From Chionis minor (taxonomy: Eukaryota; Chordata; Aves; Charadriiformes; Chionididae): a stretch of 64,000 nt of DNA. The notes beneath the pieces are model-generated. The model saw nothing but the letters and a program-made list of their open reading frames with translations. It had not been told where the DNA came from and made no database searches. A program made the position numbers and the translations under genes. The stretch covers positions 106,895 through 170,894 of the forward strand of contig VZSF01007709.1 of NCBI GenBank assembly GCA_013398295.1. Direction: 5' to 3'. Numbering within the stretch: position 1 is the first letter of the stretch; every line of letters begins with the position of its first letter. Below, piece by piece: positions 1 to 13,000 of this stretch.

Positions 1-567
1 CCCTGCCCCCCCCTGCCCCGGGCATTCCCTTTGTTGATGGGTCTTGGAGAAAAAATTAATTAAAGATTGAATCACAAAACACTCCTATTCCAAGCTCTGA
101 GGAAAAAAATCCACAAGCTTGTCAGAGGCATCGGTAAGCTGTACTGGAGGGCTAGACACTGAGCTGCTCAGAGAATCTGCATCTCTAACTCCCAGTGCCT
201 AAAACTCATCTTAGACCCAACAACAAAAAAGGTTTTAATCCCTTCCAAGAGTGGTCACGTGTGTTTTTTTAAATGCTCTAAGATAATTCTAATGCTTCTA
301 AAAATTAGGGCTGCCTTTAAGTCTGATGCTTCCTGTGGGGATCAGCTCCACCAGCTAAAAGTGCATGTCAACCCTACTAGTTTTTACCATTTGAAAGATC
401 CAATGTGATTATTTAGGCTTCCTTAGAGTAAACAGAGAGAAATTGGTACTTCCAGGGGGTGAACTCACCCTAAAGTAGACACAGAAGACATAACAATGTT
501 ACCAACACAGGTAATTGATGTTTGAAATGCTCTACATCCCTGAGTCACCTGCACCAGGTTGGTTAGG
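1..567. other. Unique intergenic/intronic sequence
   Basis: The window opens with a C-rich run (positions 1-20). The rest is AT-rich unique sequence in which I see no gene, splice pair or recognisable repeat. Confidence 0.5.
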
Positions 568-890
568 CATAGAATCATAGAATTTTTTTGGTCAGAAGAG
601 ATGTTTAAGATCATCAAGTCCAACCGTTAACCTAGCACTGCCAAGTTAATACTAAACTATGTCCCTCAGCACTACATCTACCTGTCTTTTAAATAACTCC
701 AGGGATGGCGACTCAACCACTTCCCTGGGCAGCCTGTTCCAATGCTTGATAACCCTTTGGGGGAAGAAATTCTTCCTAATATCCAATCTAAACCTTCCCT
801 GGTGCAATTTGAGGCCATGTCCTCTTGTCCTATCACCTGTTACTTGGGAGAAGAGACCAACCCTCACTTACCAACTCCACAAGAGCCCTT
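568..890 (-). mobile_element. CR1 LINE 3' fragment (minus strand)
   Basis: The plus strand begins catagaatcatagaa at 568, the reverse complement of the CR1 3'-terminal ATTCTATG repeat, so the element runs right to left. The minus-strand frame at 652-867 (about 71 residues) encodes the extreme C-terminus of the CR1 ORF2 protein, with the family-typical [28 protein letters not shown] and VVLRDIV blocks. Everything upstream of this tail (endonuclease and reverse transcriptase domains) is missing through 5' truncation, the usual fate of CR1 copies. It is closely similar to the copies at 26403 and 51575. Dead, not a gene. Confidence 0.93.
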
Positions 891-2150
891 TTGAAATGGC
901 ACCTGGAGGCCAGGTGAGCACCCCTGGACATCTGATTTACACATGGGAACCTGAATTGAAGTGCAGCTGCTCAAGATGAACTGTTTTCTAGAAGCATCTG
1001 TCTCCCTCTATCTTTCAACTGCAGAAGGTGTTTTGCAACAGCAGCTTACCTTTTAGGCTGTTTGACATGAGAAGAAAAATACTTCAACTGCACATTGTTT
1101 ATAAAAATTAAAATTTCTTTCTCAGAGTGCTTTACGCTCTGTTCTTGCAAGTAGATTTCAAAGTTGTGAGAAGGTTGAGTTTCCTACATATTTTCTAAAG
1201 ATGCTATGCAGTAGTCACTTTATGTTCTTCTGTTCCTCTCAGAAGTAGAGAAGTAGAGAACAGAACTTCCTGTTCCTCTCTAGAACAGAAATGGTGCAAT
1301 CAAAGATTGCTCTGAAAAGAAGTGCAGTATTGACTGGGGCAATGTGTGTAATTTGTATTCACAGACAGAAGAAACAGCAATGGAATTAAAGGCAAAATCT
1401 GCAGAGAAACAAGCATAATGGCAAAATAATGTAAGAAAACATGGAAGAAAAGCCATAGAACGGAGATCAGGTATGGGGTGATGGATATGGCATCTGCTGT
1501 GATCCCAAGAAATGACAGTGCTTGGAGCAATGGACAAACAAAAAAGCGCGAATAAATATATAGTGTGTCAAACAAATAGAAACTTGCCTCAAGTCAGGAT
1601 GACTGATTGCAGTAATTGTTGAAGGACAGTCAAATTACCGTGGGGAAAAATGTTTTAAATGGTTTACCATGTGCCAAAGAGCCTCTGAAAGACAGACATA
1701 GACTCAACATAGAGGCAGATTCAGTTGCATAAACTTGGTCTGCTAATGCTATTTTAGTTCCTTTCGGGTATTAAAGTCACTGCACCGATGTAGCTAACAG
1801 ATGTATCACAGGATCTCTAGGAAGGTTAAGTCTGCCTGAGGTGCAACCAAGGTGCTAATACATGACTGTGTTTCAGCTATTGTACCTCATCCTGCAGTAT
1901 AGAGGCTAAGTTTGAGATGGTGGAAGTCTGTCCAGACTTCCTGTCAGGTGGAAGCCTGTGTCCAGACAGAGAACGGATAAGGCCTAGAAGGAACAGACAC
2001 CAAACAGCCTCTTACAAAGCTGAACTACAAATACAAAAAAGTGGATTAGTTAAACAGGTTGCATAAATTGCATACATACTGACCATACAGAACACCTCAA
2101 GTATTAGGTCTCCCAACATAGGTGTTTCAGTGAAGTGTCTACATTTATGG
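891..2150. other. Unique sequence with a small tandem duplication
   Basis: No gene is visible. At 1919-1966 a unit of about 25-28 bp, centred on gtggaag(t/c)ctgt..ccagac, is repeated twice in imperfect tandem. Short GA/CT-rich inverted words lie at 1226-1290. Confidence 0.45.
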
Positions 2151-2169
2151 TTTTTTTTTTTTTTTTTTT
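2151..2169. repeat. Poly(T) run
   Basis: An uninterrupted run of 19 T sits about 130 bp upstream of the LTR at 2303. It could be the poly(A) tail of an old minus-strand retrocopy, but no retrocopy body is recognisable beside it, so I treat it as a simple homopolymer. Confidence 0.85.
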
Positions 2170-2540
2170 CATGTCCCGAACATAGCCAAGCCTAACAAAG
2201 GATGGTGAAAGAACTGAAGCATGGTATTTGAAGGTCTCTTCCAGTCACCTGAAAAGCCAAGGGATTGAATTATTTCTTTAACAACTTTCCTAGAGAAGCT
2301 TGTGTCCTGGTTTGAGCGACACCAGACTAATTTCTCTTCTAGTGCTTGGGAAAACCACACTTTTAGAAGACTCTAGTGTCTGAATTTGTGAAAATATTTA
2401 CTTTATAGCCAGCTATGGTATGCAGCTTTCAAGGTCTCAGTGTTTTTGAGTTAGCCAGGTGAGGGCATGAGGAGGAGCGAGACCCGGGCACTTGACCCAA
2501 GCTGGCCAACAGGATGTCATACCGTGAACATCACATTCAA

Positions 2541-2547
2541 TATAAAT
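2541..2547 (+). promoter_or_regulatory. TATA-like box in the 2303 LTR
   Basis: The heptamer tataaat follows the conserved U3 block of this LTR family. The matching TATA in the opposite-strand LTR is at 43244-43250, preceded by the same block. By analogy it marks the old U3 core promoter. Whether it still fires is unknown. Confidence 0.5.
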
Positions 2548-2808
2548 TAGAAAGTTGGCTGCAAAGTTATCTCTCCCTTGATGTCAGTGATCCAGAGAAT
2601 TTCTTGCCCCTGTGCCGGACCTCTGAGGTCTTCTCTTCTTCCCAAAGCCATAGCACTTGCGGTGTCCGACATTTGCTGTCCACTGCTGGGAGTGCACAGC
2701 TTCCTACTGATACAGTTGGCTGAGTACAATCCTTGTACATTTTATGTTGGTATGAGGATGAATATTGGTTCTTTAGTGTTATTGATGTTAATTATCCAGT
2801 CTTATTCT

Positions 2809-2814
2809 ATTAAA
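2809..2814 (+). promoter_or_regulatory. ATTAAA polyadenylation signal in the 2303 LTR
   Basis: ATTAAA lies 268 bp after the TATA box. The LTR at 42883-43587 has the same hexamer about 250 bp after its own TATA, so the order is shared and probably ancestral. Confidence 0.4.
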
Positions 2815-5369
2815 TATGTTTATATTTCAACCCTTGGGTTTCCTTGTTTTTTTCCTGATTCCCCTTCCTGGGTGGGGAGGGGTCATTGGGTTATAGAATA
2901 ATTGTCTAAATGACAATAAATTGTAGTGGGCTTCTCAAACCATAACACCTTACTTTTTTACCAATAACATGTCCCTGAAGGAAAGCATGACATAGGAATG
3001 TTTCTGCTTCCTTGTGTAGAGGGAATATTGACTGAGTTGTTAAGGTTTACTTTCAGGAAACGAGACATACTGGTAGGTTTTGGCAGTTTTCCACAAACAT
3101 AGGAAAAACTAATGCTACTTTTTTATGGCTGCCTTTTGGAATATAAGCTAATCAGCCCCTGAAGTGTTTCATCATACACTGAAGGCCTTATTAAGATGTC
3201 TTCCAGGAAGGAAATTATTGAAGGGAACAGTATTTGTGGCAAGCAAAGTACTATTCCATGAGAAGTTATGGTGAATACTACATAGTCTAAATAGCCTGAA
3301 AGAAAATGAAAGTGTGTAACTTCTTTTCACGGGACTTCCTAATCCATTATGGATAACAAACTAAAAATGTTAATGCAAACTTCAAAATTTTGATTTTTTT
3401 TTTCCCCCACTAGTCCCTAAAGAATAAGATAATAATTTTGAACTAACAACCTAAGAATTATTATTTAAACTGAAATTATATAGCTAGGAGAAACACTCTT
3501 ATAAAAAAAGCCCAAACCTGCCAAATCTAAAGTTATGGGGTAATCAAAAAAGCTGAATGAAGCACTGAGTTTTAAAACAGACAAGAACATTGAATGACTG
3601 AAAAGTTATGAATCTTAATAGAATGTTAAAATATTTCCTAGAAGAAATATTATTTTTCAGATTAGGCATATCAAAACCATAATTGTTTCTCATGATAGAC
3701 AGGGATGAAAATACAAACTAAAACCTTCAAGAATAGGCTGTCACTGGACACTGCCAAAACATTAATAACAGCAGGAAATATCTGTATATACAAATTTTTC
3801 ATGTAGACAGTGCATACTGTGTATTATGAGATACTGTTTAAAGTAATTATTAGAGCATTTCATGCTTCCCATGAAGAACATTATTACCCATTGTGATTTT
3901 CACCATATTTTGATCAATTTCTCATGAAGATTGTATGGGCACAGTTTCCTGTCTTTATGGTTGTGAAGACAAGGAAGCTGAAGATTAATGTTTCTGATGA
4001 CAAAAAAATTACCAGGGTGGTGTGCTGAGAAGAAAAGCACATTGGAAGGCAATTAAACCACTCAGAATTTACCTGATTTTAAATTAGGAGTGGGATTCTG
4101 GGCTCAGTTTAGTTGTCAATACATTGACATACAATGATATTTGAAAGACCTGGTGTTTTCTACCTCAACTCAAGCTGTGGCTCCAGAGGAGGACACATCT
4201 GCTGTAGATTTTATGTTGTATCTGACAGCACTATGTGGACATGTGAGACATTTTTATGGCGTCTAAAATGTAGATAGATTCCTATGTGATGGCAACTGAT
4301 TTGAACCTCTGTATTTCAGATTCAGTTGCTTAAACAGGGGCATCTAGTGTCACTTGAGATGCCTCAGTGTACCCTATCCAACCTCTCAGTTCTTGCATGG
4401 GCATCTCATACATCCTAGGTCAAACCTACCAGCTCCAGAAAGACAGGATGTTTCTGACAGCAGCAGAAGCATAGCACCTTAGAAAAGGTTTAGAAAAGGA
4501 CCTTTTGGTGATAAAACTCAGCAAAATTGTGAAGATGTAAATTCTTCTTTAGAAAAGATGAGGCAATATATTAAAAATCAATAAAATCAAGAAAGGTAGA
4601 GAGAAATAATGTGGGTCATATGTATTTGACCTATATCATAATTCAAGAGCCAGAGGATGGTCAATTAGAATTAATAGGGACAGATCCTAATCTAACAGGA
4701 GAAGATGTCTTCAAACGCAATATAATGACATGTAGGAACACTGCCCAGAATGTAACACTACTCAGAAGGGGGCTGGATATAAAAAGCAAAAAACCCCAAC
4801 TTGCTGTGAGTTCCGGGGGTCTAGTTGTTCTCCTTCACTTGACAAATATGAGCTTGTAGAATTATTATTCTTCTCCTCCTTTGGACACCCTGCCCCTGCC
4901 CCTTTGCACCATTGTCTAAGGTCAGCAGTTAACTCTTTTATCACATTCCCTAGGGGGTCATTTTACATATGCTTACTATAGATTAAATGAATACTATCTT
5001 GGAAGAGTTTCGTTCTCTCCATTAATTGCAAAGGTGGAAAATTGTAATTCTAAAGCAACTAGCTCATACGTAGACCTCTTCTGAGCAGATGAATCCTGGA
5101 GGGCACATAATGCATTATGTTGTTCTGTACTGTGACCTACAGGCCAGCAAGCTGGGGACAATTCTACAAGTGGTAGTAGCCAGCATGGGAGCTTATGTTC
5201 GAAGCAGCTTAATCTACATTTGGCACAGAGCCACTATCACGTTTCTTCCTTTATTGGCTTTTCTTACAGACACTAAGTGTGGGAAGAGGTGAACATTTAG
5301 CCCCACAGAGAGTAGAAGTGACTGTAGTAAGCTGTCTGTATTCGGTAGAATGTCTAGGAGTAATATATG

Positions 5370-5420
5370 TGTACACATACATATGTGTGTGTATCACTAT
5401 ATATCACTATATATTTGTGT
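5370..5420. repeat. TG/TA-rich simple sequence
   Basis: Alternating purine-pyrimidine sequence (gtgtacacatacatatgtgt and repeated atcactatat words). It is imperfect and short. Confidence 0.6.
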
Positions 5421-6929
5421 TATTACATGTAGTAAATTAGATATAAATATAGTATATTGCCTAGTAATGACATTACTACTAATTAAATATCTAGCTTCAG
5501 CAGAAATGTTGGTCTATACTGCAGATTGTGTAGGGAAACATCTGCTTGCCTGTTCTTATACATCAGTCAGTTTCCATGCAAACTTTAACAGTCTTTTGTA
5601 GGCACAAAGTATTGCATATACAGCGTTACTGTATTCAATTTCCAAGTTTCCTAGAAGTTTGTCTTAGAAACAAATACATCCTCTAGGAGATTTTTGTGTG
5701 TAAAATGGGAAAAACTACCATGTTTTCCAATAAATATGCCCTTTACTGAGAAACACATACAGTAAAACTTTTGTGGAAAAACTCTGTAGATTGTGGAAGT
5801 ATGAACTTTAAGAAGAAAAGAAAATTATGGGCCCAATTCTGGACTTTTAACCTTCATTTACTTCTTGTTTTCTATCTTTCAATGAAAATAATTCAGTTCA
5901 TCAGTGATTCTTAATTCAGGAAAGCACTTGTGAATGCATGCAAGTCCTCTCCTGCTTCATGCAAATACCTAACCTAAGAATTGAGAAGACAATATGAAAT
6001 ATGGCCCGGAAATGGAACATAAGCTTTCTCCATCTAGCAAATGGTGCTGGATTTTCGTTTTCATTTTGGTTCCAGCCTTTTTCTCTAAAAATACAATTTA
6101 CCCATTTTTTTGATCAAACCTCCCCAAGAATTCCAGGGACATCACAGACTTTATTTCTACATGACTACAAAGAGCATAATGTTCTGGTTTACTGCAAATC
6201 TAGGAAAATAAAGTATAACCAGCAGCACTTTTCTCTTTTCTTATTCTTTCGTTGTGGTGAAGCTGAGTGCAATGCCCTTAGGTTTTTTTCACTATATATG
6301 TAGATTTGGAGAGAAAATCAACTACTTTTTCACAGGTTCAGAGATGGGTTGCATTAAAATGGTTAAAGATAATTTGTTGATCTTTTTTACCTAGTATTTA
6401 TATACTAGAAGCATCACCTCGGATCAGCTATTTTAACATAATGTAATTCTACAAAATATTGTTTTAGTCACAAAGAAATTCTATAGAAGGAAGCATATTG
6501 GATAAAGTATTGCTCATGGTGTAATTTTAATTCTGAAATATCTTGCTAAGAGGGCTTATTTAAATAGGTTCTCTCTGAGATGAATATTTAGAAAAATTCC
6601 TACAGGATGATTTATAGAAAAATTATATGAACAGAATGAAGGACAGAAGAATTTTATTAGAAAAGAGACTCATTTCCACAAAATATAAATTATACCTTTT
6701 AGAAAATATATTGAATTTTATTAATATTCTGCAGACAGCCTGCAGTGTTAATCTCCACCCCTACCTATAAGATTTTCATTATGAGGTACAAGGTGTATTT
6801 ACCCTTTAACCAAATAATTTTTGAGTAGTTCAATGCAGCCTTGACTGCAGTTTACATATCTTACAAAATATTTTTCTTTTGGAGGCACAGCTTATTTTAT
6901 GGCAATATTTTATATAAAATGCTGAAACA

Positions 6930-7030
6930 TTTACATGTATACGAACATATATGTGCACAGTTGCACATATGCATATGCATCTATGTAAATACATGTTATA
7001 TACATATTAGTATCCAATTTATATGTATCT
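6930..7030. repeat. Imperfect TA/TG/CA alternating tract
   Basis: About 100 bp dominated by alternating pyrimidine-purine steps (acatgtat, catatatgtg, catatgcatatgcat). It produces a spurious I/Y/H-rich open frame that I do not consider coding. Confidence 0.6.
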
Positions 7031-8439
7031 CATATTTCCATTAGAGATATAAACCTTACTGTTTGTACATTGTACATGGGATATTGATCTTTACCACTTG
7101 TGTATACATTTTCTGACCTCAATTACTTAACCAGCCTGGCTGACAGTGAATTTATTTCTGCTTATTTGGGAGTCAATATAGAGAGAAACGGACTAGTAGT
7201 TCATTAAGTAGAGAGATTTGGATGATCAATAGGTTTTTTACAATTATTTTCTATTATTATTTTTTTCCACAGGACTCCTCCTTCCTCCGAAGCTCGAGAA
7301 ATGAATTACAATTATTTTTTTAGTGAATGAGGCTGCTCTCTGCAGGAACTCTGCCTCAGTCATTCCAGAAAAATGAAGATGGATTGTTTGAAGAAGAAAA
7401 AGGGGTAGGGAGTCTCCAATAACATATTCTGGGAGTAGTTTTCTTAGAAATAGATCCATGATCTACACCTATAACCATGTGAATTGTAGAAGACAGTGCC
7501 AACCCCACTGAATTCAGAAGCTTTACATTTTTGAATGGGCAATGTATCTTTCTTTTGAAAACTAAATACTTAAAACTCATCTTAATCACAAATCTCTTAA
7601 CTGGGAGAAATTTTGCAAAACTCCAGGATTCAAAAAATGAAATTTTAACAGTGTATAAAAAATTGAATTAAACCTTAAATATACTATAAATGATTTTATT
7701 TTTTTCTAAATAATGTATTTGCCTAATAAAACCTTTGTCTGAAAAAATAAGATAAATATTCTTAGAAACTTGCTAAATATATCACCACAATAACATACAT
7801 AGATTATTTTCCTGCCGTCTTCAAAATATATTTCATTATAATGTACATAATCAACCCATTACATCAACACATTTACATTGATTTTCTGTACTTTACAATT
7901 GGCTTCTATCTCACCAGAACTGTTTTACACTATTACATGGAAGAAACGTATTCAGTTTCGTATGCTGTTAGTCATAAATGTATGACAAACTTAGTGTTAC
8001 TCCTAGGAAGAGAATACTTGAAATAAACTGTGAATCTTTTAACAGCACTGTTTATTGTACAACGGGGATCTGATTCTGGCCTCAGTGCCAAGCTTGAGTA
8101 AATCAGATTTACTCAAGGGAGTTGTGCAGACAAGAGAGCACTACAGAGTTGTCCTTTCCTGGACCATGAGCTGCTTGGAGGTCTCAATTAGTCTTAGGAC
8201 AGCAAGAGTTTATGTGGCTGTTGACCCACATGTTCCATGTGGTTTGCTTTGAAGATGTTTGTCATCACAGATCAGCCAGAAATGTCAAACCCAGCATGAG
8301 GGATTTTATTCCAGTGCCCCTGGAAGTTACCTCTACACTATATAAAAGCTGCAGTGTCCCTCTTGCCATATTCTCCCTGTATTGCAGTTGCCATTGAGAC
8401 TGTTCACAGCTAGGGAGGTGGATGCAGTGTTTTTATGCA

Positions 8440-8567
8440 GTAAAATCAAAACCTGCCTGGACGCCATCCTGTGCAATCTGCTGTAGGCGAACCTGCTTTG
8501 GCAGGGGCGTTGGACTAGATGATGTCCAGAGGTCCCTTCCAACCCCTAACATTCTATGATTCTATGA
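8440..8567 (+). mobile_element. CR1 LINE 3' fragment (plus strand)
   Basis: The segment carries the standard CR1 tail: aaaacctgcctggacgcc, then ggcgttggactagatgatg, then ggtcccttccaaccc, ending in attctatgattctatga at 8551-8567. Only about 128 bp remains, covering the last codons of ORF2 and the 3' UTR. The tail is clean, so the 3' boundary is precise; the 5' boundary is approximate. Confidence 0.92.
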
Positions 8568-8861
8568 AAATCAACCATCTAATGTTGTCCTCATATCTTC
8601 TTGTTGTACTTGACACCCCAGTCTAACAATTCCTCAAACAAATTTAATGGATTCCCTTCCCTTAGTTTTCCCAGCTTTTAAGCCCTGAGTTATGGTCCAA
8701 CAGTGATTTTAGTCAGGGGCCGTTTCCCCTAAAATAGGAATGTGACTTCATATTTCTTGAAAAGTCTTGTTCTTTGTTAGCACAAAATTTGCCAGTGTCT
8801 AATGGTTTGGTTTAATGCATTTGTAAGCAGGGAACACATTTAGGCTGAGCCCAGACTTTTG

Positions 8862-8918
8862 CCTTTTTCTTTTTTTCCTTTTTTTTCTTTTTTTTCTTTA
8901 TTTCTTTTTTTCCTTTTT

Positions 8919-8969
<51 letters not shown>

Positions 8970-8981
8970 CTTTTTTTTCCC
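8862..8981. repeat. Polypyrimidine (T6-9C)n tract
   Basis: About 120 bp of T runs of roughly 6-10 separated by single or paired C, with only one A. It is a pure pyrimidine strand with a period near 8-9 bp, able in principle to form intramolecular triplex. It is not a clean retroposon tail, because the C spacing is regular. Confidence 0.9.
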
Positions 8982-9744
8982 TGGTGAAGGTTTTAAGAGT
9001 TTCTCAGAGCAAATCTAGGAAAGATATATTGTTAGGCATTGTTAATGAGCCTTTGGTGCTCTATGTGAACATCTACTCCCACCCGGATATTTTATAAACT
9101 TTTGCAAAGCTGCAGTAGTAATTCCCAGCTCAGGCCTCTTCAGAATTTGTTTGAGAACTTCCAAGTAGTGCAGCAAGGTCCACGTATCTACACCAAACAA
9201 AGAAAGTGAGAGTTATAAGGAGTTGCTTTGCAAGTTGACTTGTTTAAGAGCTGAATGGCTGGAGAAGCTGACTCTTCAGGCAAGACATATAAAACATTTG
9301 GAGGAAACCGCAGTGTTGAGATGAAGGGAGGTAGGTAAACAGGTTGACCAAGAGCTGGAGACAGAGGAAAATTGGTAGATCAGGGAGAATGAGCACAACT
9401 ACTGGGTGCTTGCAGGGCATCTGAGGAGGACTCAGCACTCAAATAAAGAGCTACACCTGAGTGGGGAAAGTGACAGGTATAAGAAACTGTGGAAAGGACC
9501 AGGGAACCTGACACCATATTAAAAACTATACACAAGAGGGTGAAATGAAATAGTGCAGGTCAATAGCTCTAAGGTGTTTGCTAACTCTATCAAGTTTTAT
9601 TTTATGGTATTCATAATAAGGAAGATTTTTCCACGTAATCATACTTTATTTTTGCCTGTGGTAACCTGACAGAACCCTGCTCATAGCTCTCACCCCAAGA
9701 TAACAGAAAAAGTGTAAGGAAAATAAAAAGAGGGATCCCCCCTC
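8982..9744. other. Unique sequence between two CR1 tails
   Basis: No gene or repeat is recognised here. Confidence 0.45.
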
Positions 9745-10040
9745 CGAGTTGTTAGAGTTGGAACGGACCTTAAAAAACATTTAGTTCCAACGCCCTCCTG
9801 CCATGGGCAGGGAGACCTTCCACTAGACGATTGCTCAAAGCCTCATCCAACATGGTCTTGAGGACTTCCAAGGATGGGGTTCCACAGCTTCCCTGGGAAA
9901 CCTGTTCCAGTGCCTCACCACCCTCACAGTAAAGAATTTCTTCCTAATACATGATATAAATCTACCCCCTTACCCCTTGTCCTATCTCTATGCTCCCTGA
10001 TAAAGAGGAGTGTATATAGAGGAATGCTCCCTTCATATAG
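9745..10040 (-). mobile_element. CR1 LINE 3' fragment (minus strand)
   Basis: The plus strand shows the reverse complement of a CR1 tail: gagttggaacggacctt, then ccctcctgccatgggcaggg with the accttccactagac block, then the cctgttccagtgcctcacca block and the tagged cccttgtcctatct end. The terminal octamer repeat is lost at the left edge. The middle matches the CR1 3' UTR and last ORF2 codons. It differs from the 568/26403/51575 group and so belongs to another CR1 subfamily. The right boundary is uncertain by 20-30 bp. Confidence 0.88.
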
Positions 10041-13000
10041 GAAGGGACTTACATGACTTACCATTAATAAATTAAATGCATGGATTTGGCTCTGTATCAT
10101 GTCAAGATATGTTTGGATCTGCATGTACCAAAGAGATGTTACAAGCTGAAAAGTAGATGAAGAGCGAGGCGAAAAGTAAAACTGAAAAAATAGAGCACAA
10201 ATACTGATTCATGAAAGAAAGCAATAAAATTGTTTTAGAAATTTGAATGTTCAAGATAGACAAGCCCGCAGGCAGGGCTGACTTGCGTAATCGACCTTTA
10301 CTGGATTTGGCAGAAACAGAAACCAAGTGTGACACTGCTAGATGTAGGAGTTTTACCAGGCTGAATTGCTCTTCAGCAGTCACTCTGGTATACTGAATTA
10401 GGCACAAACAAGTGTTGCTCCAGCCTCCAGTGAGCATGTTCCTGTTATTAGTCAGCGCTTCTGTCTCTCAGGCGTGGAAATGGATGTTATTGATTTTGGC
10501 AAGTGAGGATCCCCTGTGTTTGTCTTGCCAGACCCCTCAAAAGTACGTGTTGGCATTATCAGAAGATCAAAGCAAAACAAGATTTATCTTGTCTAAGGCA
10601 GCCATTTAGTGCAATCTAATTTGAAAAATTTCTTCACCATACTTCAGAACTAACTGACGGATTTTTTCATCATGCCGCGAACATTTTTATTAGGTGATTG
10701 AAAACATTTGAGTGCAGCTTCTTTCACTAATCATATCCACGTGGTCTAAATGACCTTTGAGCTTCTTCATTCTTTTATTATTGTATTTAGCAGCATTTTT
10801 TTAGTTACTTTTTTCAAGGAAATTGTGGACCACAGTGATTATTGTATTTGGTTCATTTTTTAAATAAAGTGAGCTTGAAAGTGGATTGTAATTTTAAATC
10901 ATATGGCCTGTAGCTTGTTAGATTAAACCAGTGATAAAGATAGGCCAATTAGATAATTGTTCTTTAGTTAGCTGGTCTAAATAGTCTCATGGTAATTGTT
11001 TAAGTTCTTGGAAATACAGTGACACTGCATCTAAGAAAGGAAAAGCTATACCATGTTTTAATACTAATTATCAAGTAAACATTCTAACTGCTTGGCATAT
11101 CCCATACTGATAATAGAGTCCTTATCTAGTGTGATAGAAACAAACTACAGAGCAGAGGTCAGACAGCATTTTTGAAGAAATAGTCTGATCTTCTCACTAA
11201 GTATGTTTTCCCCTCAGCCATGTAATTTGCACATGCATTTGTAAATGAAACCCATTGATTACATACTTTAGAGCATCCTTAGTATACCTATATATTGGGT
11301 ATCATAGCATCACGGGAATTGTAACACTGTCAGGGACTAACTTGACAAATACATTGGAAAATCCAGTGTGGCTTCTCTAACATAAGGGCAGTTTATATGA
11401 GGTTTTTTGCTATCTAGGTTCTGAGCATTTCAAGCCTAACTGTGCTACATAGTTTATTGCTCTTACTGCCTCATTAGCAGTAGTGTTGGTTTGGGTGTTG
11501 TTTTTTTTTTAATTCCAATGAGTCTTGACATGTTTATTTCATTCTTATGCCCAAGTTTCAGATACTCTTGTATCTACAAAATGCAATCAAAACTTTCAAT
11601 AGGCCTCTACCAAACATCTGTTTCTATAAGTCATTGCAAAATGCCAGTTTAAATAACAAATATCCCAATAAAATCAACAAACCTATCTTTCCTATTTCTC
11701 CCAGTTTTTTTGCGCATTTAATAAATGATTGGAGCTGTCAAATGCTAATCGTGACATTTAATTTTTTCCTTTTGGCCTTGTTGGAGTTTAAAGCTCAGTA
11801 GTGCTATTCTGAACTCTGGTCCCAAGGCACCATCTACTACTACATGCAGAAAGCCCAAAGCATTAAGTTCTGGCAGGGACTTTTTGTGCTAGGCCATTTA
11901 TGAGGAGGAATAAAAGCAGCTGAACCGATTTTGTCCCTGCTAGAGAGATCTGACCAGTTGCTGTTCTTTTGTACTACATAAGTACATGAATGGCATAATG
12001 AAACAACCTTTTGAAATCAGCAATTTAAAGCTGTTTAGAGAAAAAGGTTTTTTACAGACAAAAGACAAAGCCTGCAGTGTTCTTGGACACTGTGTACCAT
12101 TTAAGCCATGATCTAGACAAGAAAACATTCAACATTGACATCTCTTGGAAATATTTTGTTTTAATGGTAATGAAGTAAAACAAACAAAAAAATACTAGAA
12201 TTTTGAAAATGTTTGAAAATATTGCAAGTCCCTATTTTCGTTGTTTATGGCACCTGACATTCAAGTAATTCTCTCTTCCATTTTTGGTTGGGTTATTTTT
12301 TCCCCCTTTCCTCTGAAATGAACACCAAGAAAGACTTAGGTCTTCATTTAATTTCCTAGATATAGAAATCTATTACCACTTCAGACAGCCTAAAGTATCA
12401 AACTTTAAGTCACCTGCATAGAGGTAGCAAACCTGATACAGCACTCATAGGAGACCCTGGCACCTGCCAAGTGGAAGCTGGAGACCAAATAAGATATTCT
12501 GGGGCAGCTCCAGTGGAGTCCAACTTGAAATATCTTTATTTAGACACCTGTATTGAAGCAGCTGAATTAGGTGTGAGGCATAAGCTTCAGGTTGAAATTC
12601 AGACCTCTGCATTCAGGAGTCTGTGTGTGGGTAAATGTACGTGAGCTAAGCATGGAGATCTAGTCTATGCAGTTGATAAAGTCTGGAGGGACAGTTTGCA
12701 GAGCAAGTACAGATCATTAGTTTAGGGTGGGCTGAACCATTCTGCACACTCTGCTGACTGGTTGGCTTGGGAGATCAATTCTACTGTCCTCATACACTCA
12801 CCTGCTGTCAACTGAAATGCCCCAGGACATGGCCTTCATCAGTTGCTCCAGAAAGTTGCAAGTGTGCCATATACCTGCCTCCTAATTGCCCCATCTATAA
12901 ATATCTGTGTTCAGGCAACTGCATCAAGAGCTGGATCCCAGGCCTTGTGGCAAAAGACTGAATTGCACCAGCCATCAAAGGATACAATTTGTATAATTCA

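Larger units (their letters stand above)
2303..2947 (+). mobile_element. Solo LTR, avian ERVL-like (plus strand)
   Basis: It starts TGTCCTGGTTTGAG and ends CTCAAACCATAACA, an imperfect inverted repeat with TG...CA boundaries typical of avian ERVL-like LTRs. Length is about 645 bp. The internal order fits an LTR: a U3 stretch (gacccaagctggccaacagg, then a catacc/catcac block) is followed by a TATA-like box at 2541 and an ATTAAA signal at 2809. No retroviral gag, pol or env remnant adjoins it, so it is a solo LTR left by LTR-LTR recombination. The flanking five-mers (gcttg at 2298-2302, cctta at 2948-2952) agree at only three positions, so the target duplication has decayed or the boundary is off by a base or two. 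Confidence 0.8.
2948..8439. other. Unique AT-rich sequence with small simple repeats
   Basis: No gene could be supported; open frames here are under 105 codons, unspecific in composition and without recognisable domains. Low-complexity patches include alternating TG/TA sequence at 5370-5420 and 6930-7030. Nothing else stands out in this 5.5 kb. Confidence 0.5.

Noticed and set aside
2151..2169. Poly(T) as the tail of a minus-strand processed pseudogene
   Set aside because: No coding remnant or target duplication could be found to its right before the LTR begins.
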